17,672 nucleotides of DNA from Verrucomicrobiota bacterium (GTDB lineage: Bacteria; Verrucomicrobiota; Verrucomicrobiia; Limisphaerales; JAGWYX01). The notes beneath the pieces were generated by a model that worked only from the letters and a program-made list of their open reading frames with translations, had not been told where the DNA came from and searched no databases. Below, piece after piece: positions 1 through 6,450 of this stretch (position 1 is the first letter of the stretch; each line of letters opens with the position of its first letter). The translations under genes and the position numbers were made by a program. The stretch is from contig JAGWYX010000006.1 of NCBI GenBank assembly GCA_018969165.1, positions 1 through 17,672 on the forward strand, in the 5' to 3' direction.

Positions 1-88
1 GGTTGCCCTGCGAGCAATAAAGCATGAACTCCGGCGCGCACAACCGTCCGCAACCGTCACACGTCTCGGTAAAATTGTACGGCTTCAC
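1..88 (-). CDS. Partial Cys-rich protein, N-terminus only
   Basis: The minus strand stays open from a GTG at 86-88 to the window edge and reads as 29 residues beginning MKPYNFTETCDGCGRLC. The pair CDGCGRLC followed by another Cys (LYC) suggests a zinc-binding or other metal-binding site. The GTG overlaps the TGA stop of the upstream zinc-ribbon gene (GTGA arrangement), which is the best argument that it is a real, translationally coupled gene. The rest lies outside the window, so no function can be given. Confidence 0.4.
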   Translation of the reverse strand, partial: MKPYNFTETCDGCGRLCAPEFMLYCSQGN

Positions 89-381
89 GGGATCAGCCAG
101 TGGAGTACCAGCCACACCAGCAGCATCACTCCGGCAGTTATCCCGATTGACAGTGCGACGCCGGCGCGTTGCCCGAACACCCAGGTCAGCCGCAGCCGTT
201 GCGCGAGCGACAGCCGCAGCACCCGCCCGCAGTTCGCGCAGTGCCACGCCGTCCGCAGGGCGCTCGCGTCGCAGCCGGGACAGCGCAGATACAAATGGTG
301 CCCGCAGCCTCCACAACGGTTTTCCCACGCCGGGTTCCGTCGCCCGCATACCCCGCGCCGCACCTGGCCGGTTTTGTTCAT
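85..381 (-). CDS. Small zinc-ribbon protein with one C-terminal membrane helix
   Basis: This is a 98-residue protein from ATG 379-381. Cysteines at about 12, 23, 26, 34, 37, 48 and 51 form CxxC pairs (CGGC, CPGC, CANC), as in double zinc-ribbon proteins. Residues about 73-95 form a single hydrophobic helix (GVALSIGITAGVMLLVWLVL), so it is probably an inner-membrane protein with the zinc ribbon in the cytoplasm. A longer reading from 435 would run into the 3' end of the response-regulator gene upstream (stop at 407), so the start at 381 is preferred, giving a 25-base gap. No Shine-Dalgarno is visible. Its stop overlaps the GTG start of the next gene. The specific function is unknown. Confidence 0.6.
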   Translation of the reverse strand: MNKTGQVRRGVCGRRNPAWENRCGGCGHHLYLRCPGCDASALRTAWHCANCGRVLRLSLAQRLRLTWVFGQRAGVALSIGITAGVMLLVWLVLHWLIP

Positions 382-406
382 TTGGGACACACATGTAAAA
401 CCGCCT

Positions 407-805
407 TCAACCCACCAGCAATTGCACCAAGACAAGCAGTTCTGTATTCGTGAACGGCTTGCGCAGGCATCCGTCGGGTTTCACCTCGGCCTCCCGCACC
501 ATGTCCGTCGTGAGCGTCCCGCTGATGCTCAGCGCTTTGAGCTTCGGGGCCACGGCATGGCAGCGACGCAGCAGCTCCAGGCCGTCCATCTCGGGCATGG
601 TGTAGTCGACGATCAAGAGGTCGGGTTTCGGGTCTGCCAGCGCGAACGCCGCATACGCGGCCACGGGACTCACAAATGCCTTGAACGGATACCCCGCCTT
701 CTCGAGACACGCCGCCACCACGCCGAGAACCACCGCTTCATCGTCCACGATATAAATCAACGGACGGCGCTCAGTGCGTGTCCCCACCGGAGTGCTGACA
801 GTCAT
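407..805 (-). CDS. Single-domain response regulator (receiver only)
   Basis: The product is 132 residues and consists only of a CheY-like receiver domain. The acidic pair is D21-D22, the phosphoacceptor is D67 in LLIVDYTMPEMDG, the Thr/Ser switch position is S94 in SISG, and the conserved Lys is K114 in LRKPF. There is no DNA-binding output domain, so it probably acts by protein contact or as a phosphorelay intermediate. Two sensor proteins on the same strand just upstream (1259-2086 and 2272-5085) are plausible partners, but the intervening 450 bases hold no intact gene, so an operon with them is uncertain. A short relic of a closely similar receiver gene lies at 6214-6282. Confidence 0.88.
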   Translation of the reverse strand: MTVSTPVGTRTERRPLIYIVDDEAVVLGVVAACLEKAGYPFKAFVSPVAAYAAFALADPKPDLLIVDYTMPEMDGLELLRRCHAVAPKLKALSISGTLTTDMVREAEVKPDGCLRKPFTNTELLVLVQLLVG

Positions 806-1094
806 CTGGGTTCTCTGCTGCTTCTACGCCGTCCGCGGGCGGAGGCAACTCAATTCGGCACCTCCGAACCGCGTGCGCCGACTCGACGGGAGCAACCGCA
901 AAGCGGGAGGAAGGGCACCGTGGCCACGACGAGGCACCGATCGACACGAACTGCCGTAACGGCTGCGCGCCGAAACGGGCCGTTGGTTGGCGACGGTGCG
1001 CACATCGGACAAGACCGATGAGATCACCGCCGCCCGCTCGTTGCTGGAACGGCTCAACCAACGGTTGGATTTGAGCGGTAAGGTGGTGGTGCTG
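806..1094. other. Stretch without a supported gene
   Basis: Several overlapping frames are open here on both strands, but none gives a recognisable protein. Translations are rich in Arg, Ser and Pro, as expected of random GC-rich DNA. It separates the response regulator from the antitoxin-like relic and probably contains the promoter of the response regulator, which I cannot place. I looked for a ParE/RelE-type toxin next to the antitoxin relic and did not see one. Confidence 0.4.
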
Positions 1095-1220
1095 GATGCA
1101 CTGAACCCTGCCGGATTGAATCTCCTCGACGCGCCGCTCAATCTCACCTTTCCAGGCGGACTCCGGCTCCGGGTCGCTGGTGTGCAGGTCTTCGCTCAGA
1201 AACTCCACCAACTCGCCAAC
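1095..1220 (-). pseudogene. Relic of an addiction-module antitoxin (TIGR02574-like)
   Basis: On the minus strand this frame reads ELVEFLSEDL, then DPEPESAWKGEIERRVEEI and QSGRVQ. That is the pattern of the small putative addiction-module components often found next to ParE/RelE toxins: a helical ELxExLxxSL segment, then D-P-E-x-E-x-AW-x-x-EIERRVxEIxSGxV. The normal N-terminal helix is missing, no convincing start codon with a ribosome site is visible, the C-terminal residues after CIQ diverge, and there is no toxin gene beside it. It begins right where the coding pattern of the neighbouring sensor gene stops (about 1222-1230), suggesting a recombination junction. Family assignment is by pattern memory only. 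Confidence 0.5.
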
Positions 1221-1258
1221 GCCCCCTGAGTGCGCACCTCGACCAAAGCCGCCTGCAA

Positions 1259-2086
1259 CTACTGCACCAGATGCTCCCGCTCCTGTTCGGTTCTCCTTCG
1301 TTCGGTCAGGTCCCGAATAATCGAGATGTTCTTGGGCAACCCGTTCCGATCCGTGAAACTCCCGATTGACATCTCGCCGGTGAATCGGGTCCCATCCCCG
1401 CGCACTAAGGCCACCGCGACCAGCCCGGCGCTACACTGTTCGGACTTGTGCTCCGCGGCGACGACCGGCTCCCGGCGCTGCGGATCCACCAGGGCCGCGA
1501 GCCGGAGACCACGAAGTTGCTCCTCGGCTTGCCTGAACATCCGGTGCGCTCCGCGGTTCGCCGCTAAGATTCGTCCCTCCTGGTCGGTCAGGAAGATCGC
1601 ATCCATGCTGTTTTCGATCACCGAGCTGTAACGCGCTTCGCTCTCCCGCAGGGCCTCGATGTGCCTTTGCAGCCTGTCCCGGGCCGCCCGCTCGCGGCCC
1701 AACGCTCGGCGGGTGCGCAGGGAAAAATACAAGATCACAAAGCTGATCAGGCAAAAGAGAACCGTGTTGACCTGGTCGGTCCGGCCGGAGATCAGCAGCG
1801 AGTGCCGCGGCGGCACAAAAAACCAGTCAGCGAGCAGCACACTGGCGAGGAGCGTCGTCAGCGCGGGCCCAATGTCGGCCAATTGCACCACGACGAACAC
1901 GCCCACAAAAAAGATGACGTACGGAAAACGATCGCCCCAGACCGGGTCGAGTGCGAGGCGGAGGACGAAGCTGATCCCGACGCAAATGGCCGCCAGCAGG
2001 TAAGCACGGAATCCCACCCACGGAGGCGAATCCATTCCAGACCGTCGGTCCTCATCAGCAGGCCACGTGCTCCTGGTCAGGCGCAT
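1259..2086 (-). CDS. Membrane PAS-domain sensor, probably truncated (no kinase core)
   Basis: This is a 275-residue protein. Residues about 26-122 contain four hydrophobic segments of the KdpD/DUF4118 membrane-sensor type, including the motif LLADWFFVPP. A coiled linker (about 123-150) leads into a PAS domain (about 150-265) that ends in the usual IIRDLTERRRTE-type tail. There is no histidine-kinase or other output domain. The stop is a TAG directly after HLVQ; reading through it gives LQAALVEVRT, which matches the usual continuation (LVQ-E-LQAAL) of such proteins, so a GAG-to-TAG change is likely. After VRT the resemblance ends and the antitoxin relic begins. A start at 2086 is preceded by AGGA about 10 bases upstream; ATG 2035 is an alternative. 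Confidence 0.7.
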   Translation of the reverse strand: MRLTRSTWPADEDRRSGMDSPPWVGFRAYLLAAICVGISFVLRLALDPVWGDRFPYVIFFVGVFVVVQLADIGPALTTLLASVLLADWFFVPPRHSLLISGRTDQVNTVLFCLISFVILYFSLRTRRALGRERAARDRLQRHIEALRESEARYSSVIENSMDAIFLTDQEGRILAANRGAHRMFRQAEEQLRGLRLAALVDPQRREPVVAAEHKSEQCSAGLVAVALVRGDGTRFTGEMSIGSFTDRNGLPKNISIIRDLTERRRTEQEREHLVQ

Positions 2087-2271
2087 TGATCGTTCATCCT
2101 ACAGAGACCGATTTTCGGGTCAACGCCATTTCGTTCCTCCGCTGTGCGGCGCGTCCCGGCTCAAGGGAAACGCCGGCGAAGGGCCGAGCCGCACCGATCA
2201 GAGAGACCCGGCTCATGGGAAAGAAACGCCGCAGCGGCTCCACCGCCCACCTCTCCCGGCGAGCTTCGGCA

Positions 2272-5085
2272 TCACTGACCCGCGCCAGGCAGGAGCGCAT
2301 GGAGTTTTTCCCGGAGTTCCGACGGCTTGAACGGCTTGTGAAGAAACCCCGCGAGCCCCTTGCCCGCAAACTCACTGGTCGCGTCTTCCTCGTTGTAGCC
2401 GCTCATGAGGATCACCTGCGCGTCGGCCTTGATCCGGCGCATTTCCCGGAAGGCCTCGATCCCGCTCAAATGCGGCATCGTCATGTCGAGGAGCACCGCC
2501 ACGATCTCCCCGGCGCGGCTCCGATAGGTCTCCACCGCCTCCCGGCCGTCAGCGGCCAAGAGCACCGTGAAACCGAACGCCTCGACTTGCTGCGCCACGG
2601 CCGACCGGACCGTTTCTTCGTCATCGACGACCAACACCGTGCCGGCGCCTTTCCAAGCCGCGAGCGAGGGCGCGGCTTCAGCCCCTTCCTCCGCCGGCCC
2701 CTCCGCGCACGGGAGCAGGAATTTGAACGTCGTGCCGCGCCCCAATTCGCTGTACACCTTGATCGCGCCCCGGTGCCGCCGAACAATGCCCAAGACCGCC
2801 GCCAGGCCCAGGCCGCGGCCCTTGAACTTGGTGGTAAAGAACGGGTCGAAGACTTTCGCCCGGGTCTCCACGTTCATCCCGCACCCGGTGTCGGATATTT
2901 CGACATACACGTAGTCTCCCGCCGGCAGGTCCGGCGACAGGTATGTCTCGGCCAGATACACTCGGTCGGCGCGCATCATCCCCGTGCTGATGCTCACCAC
3001 CCTGCTCTTGTCGCCGATGGCCTCCGAGGCGTTCATCACCAGGTTGAAGATGATCTGTCGCACCTGGGCCGAATCGGCCACCACCGCCGGCAGCCCCTCC
3101 GTCAGGTGGAACTTGAGCACGCACTTCTTGCTGATGGAAATTTGGAGCAGGTGCGTCATCTCATCAATGAGCCGGTTCAGATTGAGGCGGCGCGCCGTGA
3201 TCTGGCCGCGACCGGCATAGGCCAGCATCTGGTTGCAGAGCGCCGAGGCCTGCAGGCTGACCTGTTCGATGTTGGTCAAGAAGTGCTGGATGCTCGACTC
3301 TTCTGGCGTCTCCATCGCCGCCAATCCCGCGTTGCCGATGATCGCGGTAAGGAGGTTATTGAAATCATGGGCGATGCCGCCGGCAAGGACCCCGAGGCTC
3401 TCCAGCTTCTGGACATCCTGGAGCTTCCGCTCCAGCGCCAAACGCTGCGCTTCTCCCTTCTTCCGCTCGGTGAGATCGCGGATGACTGCCGACACCAAGA
3501 GTCCCTCCTCAGCCGCCAACGGACTCAGCGCCACCTCAGCCGGGAACTCCGTCCCGTCCTTGCGCAATCCCGCCACCTCCATTCCTATCCCCATCGGGCG
3601 GCGCTGTGGCGCCGTAATATAGTCCGCCCGGTATCGTGCGTGCTCCACCCGGAGTCGTTCCGGCACCAATCGCTCCACCGGTTGGCCGATGAGTTCCTGC
3701 CGCGTGTACCCAAACAGGGCCTCGGTCTGTGCGTTCACCAGGACAACTTCCCCTTGGCGGTTGGTAATCACTAAGGCGTCGGGCGCCGATTCCAGCAAGT
3801 CGCGGAACCGTGTTTCCGCCCGCTTCTGCTCGGTGATGTCAACGGCCATGCCACCGACGAACCGCCGGCCTTGCCGGTCTTCGAAGGGAAACTTGAACAC
3901 CCACCACTGGTGCGGTTGCTCATCGGGCGTCGGCACCGTCTCCTGGATTTCGAGCGACTTGCTCGTGCGCAGCACCGTCAGGTCATGGTCGCGCAGTTGC
4001 TTGGCAACGTCGTGGGGCCACAGGGCGAAATCATCCTTGCCTTGCAGTTCCGCCAGCCGCCGCTGAAACACCCGCTCGAACAAAGAGTTCACGTAGAGAT
4101 ACCGGCCCGCCTCATCCTTGATCCACGCCACCGCCGGACTGTGCGCCATGAAGCTGCTGAACCGTTCTTCGCTTTCGCGCAAGGCCGCTTCCGCTTGCCA
4201 CCGCTCGGTCTCATCCCAAAAAATGCCCTGGACGCCGATCACCTTCCCCTGCGCGTCGCGGAGCGGTGTCTTTACCACGTGCACGTACATCCGCGCCCCC
4301 GACGGAGTCGTGTGCGCCTCCACGGTGTCAGTAAACTGACCAGTGTCCAGTACCCGTTGATCGTCCGCGCGGTATTTCTCGGCGAGGTGTTTGGGATAGA
4401 AGTCGAAGTCCGTCTTCCCGAGGAATGCCTCCGGCAGCTTGCCCAGCGTTTCGCACCACTTTTGGTTTCCGAAGATGAACCGGCCCTCGCGGTCCTTCCG
4501 AAACACTCTCTGCGGCTGCGCTTCCACCAAGGAGCGGTAGAGTTGTTCCGACGCTTGAACTCCCTCACGGGCCTGCGCCAGTTGCGCTTCCAGTCGTGCT
4601 TTCTCCACTGCCTCGCGGATGGCGAAGGGCAACCGCCGAAGCTGTTCCGGCCGCTTGAGCACGTAGTCGAAGGCTCCGCGCTTCATGGCGTCGACGGCCA
4701 ATTCTTCCGACCCGCTGCCCGTGAGCACGATCACCGGCAGGTGGGGATGCGCCCGCCGCACCAAGTCCATCGCTGCTAATCCCGTTAGGCCTGGCACCGT
4801 GAGGTCGCAGAGCACCACGTCAAAGGCCCCGACGTTCAGATTGTGTTCGAAGTCGCTCCGGTGGGAGGCGGCGGCGAGCGTAAAGGGCATCCCGGCCGCC
4901 TTGAGGGTATCCGTCACCAAGGCTGCCAAGTCCAACTCGTCGTCAAGGTAGAGGAGCCGGATCGGAGCCGCGGACGGCGGCGGGGATTGAGCGCTGGCGT
5001 CAGCGTTCACGAGACGCTTGAGATCACGGAGCCAGAGGCTACCGGAACCAGAGGGCAGCGTCAATGACTCTGAGGCTGGAATCAC
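2272..5085 (-). CDS. Hybrid sensor histidine kinase, REC-PAS-PAS-PAS-HisKA-HATPase-REC
   Basis: This 937-residue protein has no membrane segment and is probably cytoplasmic. The N-terminal receiver (about 42-160) has D48-D49, phosphoacceptor D94 (VVLCDLTVPG), T122 and K144. Three PAS domains follow at about 180-295, 303-420 and 423-540, each closing with a DxTExx-type motif. The dimerisation helix has H573 in GGIAHDFNNLL. The ATPase domain has the N box around N685 (NLVMNASEA), the G1 box DTGCGM at 732-737 and GRGLGLA from 757. The C-terminal receiver (about 815-935) has D821-D822, D867 (LLDMTMP), S895 and K917. The start is a GTG; GC-rich leader codons make the first 25 residues uncertain. 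Signal and target are unknown. It is divergent from the sigma factor gene across about 200 bases. Confidence 0.9.
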   Translation of the reverse strand: MIPASESLTLPSGSGSLWLRDLKRLVNADASAQSPPPSAAPIRLLYLDDELDLAALVTDTLKAAGMPFTLAAASHRSDFEHNLNVGAFDVVLCDLTVPGLTGLAAMDLVRRAHPHLPVIVLTGSGSEELAVDAMKRGAFDYVLKRPEQLRRLPFAIREAVEKARLEAQLAQAREGVQASEQLYRSLVEAQPQRVFRKDREGRFIFGNQKWCETLGKLPEAFLGKTDFDFYPKHLAEKYRADDQRVLDTGQFTDTVEAHTTPSGARMYVHVVKTPLRDAQGKVIGVQGIFWDETERWQAEAALRESEERFSSFMAHSPAVAWIKDEAGRYLYVNSLFERVFQRRLAELQGKDDFALWPHDVAKQLRDHDLTVLRTSKSLEIQETVPTPDEQPHQWWVFKFPFEDRQGRRFVGGMAVDITEQKRAETRFRDLLESAPDALVITNRQGEVVLVNAQTEALFGYTRQELIGQPVERLVPERLRVEHARYRADYITAPQRRPMGIGMEVAGLRKDGTEFPAEVALSPLAAEEGLLVSAVIRDLTERKKGEAQRLALERKLQDVQKLESLGVLAGGIAHDFNNLLTAIIGNAGLAAMETPEESSIQHFLTNIEQVSLQASALCNQMLAYAGRGQITARRLNLNRLIDEMTHLLQISISKKCVLKFHLTEGLPAVVADSAQVRQIIFNLVMNASEAIGDKSRVVSISTGMMRADRVYLAETYLSPDLPAGDYVYVEISDTGCGMNVETRAKVFDPFFTTKFKGRGLGLAAVLGIVRRHRGAIKVYSELGRGTTFKFLLPCAEGPAEEGAEAAPSLAAWKGAGTVLVVDDEETVRSAVAQQVEAFGFTVLLAADGREAVETYRSRAGEIVAVLLDMTMPHLSGIEAFREMRRIKADAQVILMSGYNEEDATSEFAGKGLAGFLHKPFKPSELREKLHALLPGAGQ

Positions 5086-5287
5086 GACGACACCGTGGTG
5101 CAGATGGGGCCGCCGTGTGCGCGGGCTTTATCTGCGCGTGGCCGGTCCCGGCTGGCCTCAGTTTGCCCCGGAATCGATCTCCGACACCGATTCTCTCGCC
5201 TGTCCTTGCCGCCGTCCGACCGCCCAGCATTCTGTCGGCCGAGCGAGTTTGCTGTCATACATCTAGCCTTGGGAAACGACTAGGGTA
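5086..5287. promoter_or_regulatory. Divergent intergenic region between kinase and sigma factor
   Basis: About 200 bases separate the two diverging genes, so promoters for both should lie here. On the plus strand TTGGGA (5271-5276) and CAATAT (5294-5299), with a 17-base spacer, make a weak sigma70-like pair that would fit the later sigma-factor starts at 5315 or 5324. No strong inverted repeat or operator stands out. This is an inference from position and a weak motif only. Confidence 0.3.
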
Positions 5288-6022
5288 ATGACAATATGCC
5301 CGCACTGTACGCGCATGGACGGCATGGACCATTCAGACCTGCGGTCGCAACTGGAGCGTTTCCATGGCGAGAGTTATGGGTGGGCCTTACGGTGCTGCGC
5401 GCAAGATCCTCTGGAAGCGCAGGAGGTGGTCCAAACGGCGTATCTGAAAGTCCTGGACGGCCGGGCGCGATACCAAGGACTGGCGGCGTTCAAGACGTGG
5501 CTGCTGGCAGTCATCCGCAGAACGGCGGCCGACGAGCGGCGACGGCATGTGCTGCGGCGGCTCTGGTTGGTCAAATTCGGACAGCGGGCGGAACCGCCCG
5601 AACCGCCGGAAAGTCCCGATGCAACGGCCGAACGGACCCAGTTGCAGGCGCTGTTCCGGCAGGCCCTGGCTGGCCTGCCGAGGCGCCAGCGCGAGGTATT
5701 GCAGTTGGTTTTCTACCACGACCTCACCTTATCCGAGGCGGCTCTGGCGATGGAGGTGTCGGTTGGTTCGGCGCGCACGCATTACGAGCGTGGCAAAGCG
5801 CACTTGCGTCAGGCTCCTTCTCCCGAAGAGAGGCAGCGCGCCCTTCAGCAGAAAGTGGAAAAGGTCCAGGAAGGAGTCCAGCGTTGGCAGGACGAAGGTC
5901 GCGATCCTTCCCCGGTTGCTGAGATCATGCAGGAACTCGAGCCGCTCATGAAAACGGGTAAGCTCAAGCAGGCCGAGGCGCTGCTCGCCAAGGCGCTCAA
6001 ACTGCTGGGCGAGGGGAAGTAG
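5288..6022 (+). CDS. ECF-type RNA polymerase sigma factor with C-terminal extension
   Basis: This 244-residue protein directs RNA polymerase to a regulon I cannot define. Region 2 is at about 25-90 (LEAQEVVQTAYLKV, then FKTWLLAVIRRTAADERRR). Region 4 is at about 117-175 (QALAGLPRRQREVLQLVFYHDL, helix-turn-helix LSEAALAMEVSVGSARTHYERGKAHLR). After region 4 comes a charged tail of about 65 residues, including VQEGVQRWQDEGRDPSPVAE and MKTGKLKQAEALLAKALKLL, which typical ECF factors lack; the last part looks like a TPR-like helix pair. No anti-sigma factor gene is adjacent, so the tail may control the protein itself. The start is uncertain: ATG 5288, 5315 and 5324 are all in frame and none has a good Shine-Dalgarno. 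Confidence 0.85.
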   Translation: MTICPHCTRMDGMDHSDLRSQLERFHGESYGWALRCCAQDPLEAQEVVQTAYLKVLDGRARYQGLAAFKTWLLAVIRRTAADERRRHVLRRLWLVKFGQRAEPPEPPESPDATAERTQLQALFRQALAGLPRRQREVLQLVFYHDLTLSEAALAMEVSVGSARTHYERGKAHLRQAPSPEERQRALQQKVEKVQEGVQRWQDEGRDPSPVAEIMQELEPLMKTGKLKQAEALLAKALKLLGEGK

Positions 6023-6397
6023 GGCAACGGTGGCCAGCCTGAGCGCCTAAAAGCTGGCACGGCGTCGGCCGGATTGGTCACTCCCGGATTATCGCGCCAA
6101 GCTGCCCGCGGTGTGAGTCATGCCAGGTCTTTGGTTTTGAAGTCATGAAACGGTGATGAGGGCGAGGCATTGACCGGGGCGGGAGTGGAGGTATTCGCGA
6201 ATTTCTTGCCACGACCGGTCTTGACCGGCGGGGCCACGGCACGGCACCGGCGTAGCAGTTCCAAACCATCCATCTCGAGCACTTGAAAAGCGGCCGCACG
6301 GCCCACGCGGTGCCGTTCTGGAAAAGTTGCCTCGATCCCGGCCAGATCGGCCAATCTAAGATGTACTAACCAAATTAGCTCTCAAAATAACATTTTT
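6023..6397. other. Intergenic region upstream of the nos operon
   Basis: Nearly 400 bases without an intact gene. It holds a response-regulator relic (6214-6282, minus), a weak inverted repeat GCCAGC/GCTGGC (6033-6038 and 6053-6058) just after the sigma factor gene, and an AT-rich patch from about 6356 to 6400 that contrasts with the GC-rich surroundings and leads into the FNR-type box. The AT-rich patch is the likely nos promoter zone. The minus-strand readings beyond the relic look like random sequence. Confidence 0.5.
6214..6282 (-). pseudogene. Relic of a response-regulator receiver domain
   Basis: The minus strand reads LEMDGLELLRRCRAVAPPVK, almost identical to PEMDGLELLRRCHAVAPKLK of the intact regulator at 407-805. 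At the base level about 40 of the first 48 positions from GAGATGGA agree by hand alignment. Nothing upstream or downstream matches the rest of the domain: the phosphoacceptor and the switch residues are absent. It is therefore a fragment left by duplication and decay or by recombination, not a working gene. Confidence 0.65.
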
Positions 6398-6411
6398 TTG
6401 ACGTGCATCAA
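6398..6411 (+). promoter_or_regulatory. FNR/CRP-family box (TTGAC-N4-ATCAA) upstream of the nos operon
   Basis: TTGACGTGCATCAA agrees with the FNR/DNR/NNR consensus TTGAT-N4-ATCAA at nine of ten defined positions. It lies at the end of an AT-rich patch directly before the first nos-operon gene. If used as a class II activator site centred at -41.5, transcription would start near 6446, just before the ATG at 6451. FNR-family proteins commonly activate denitrification genes under low oxygen or nitric oxide. The site also overlaps an in-frame GTG at 6403, which argues against that GTG as the start codon. Confidence 0.65.
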
Positions 6412-6450
6412 ATCCCCATCCCGATGCGCGTGCAATCTTCACCACCGGTG

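Noticed and set aside
2086..3774. A 562-codon open frame on the plus strand opposite the hybrid kinase
   Set aside because: It is fully antisense to a kinase gene with all catalytic motifs intact; the product is His/Arg-rich without domain features. Such frames are usual opposite GC-rich genes.
6033..6058. Inverted repeat GCCAGC/GCTGGC after the sigma factor gene as a terminator
   Set aside because: Six-base stem with a 14-base loop and no T-run; too weak to call an intrinsic terminator.
6220..6240. Inverted repeat CCGGTC-TT-GACCGG near the response-regulator relic
   Set aside because: Short, two-base spacing and in GC-rich DNA; may be chance and has no promoter context.
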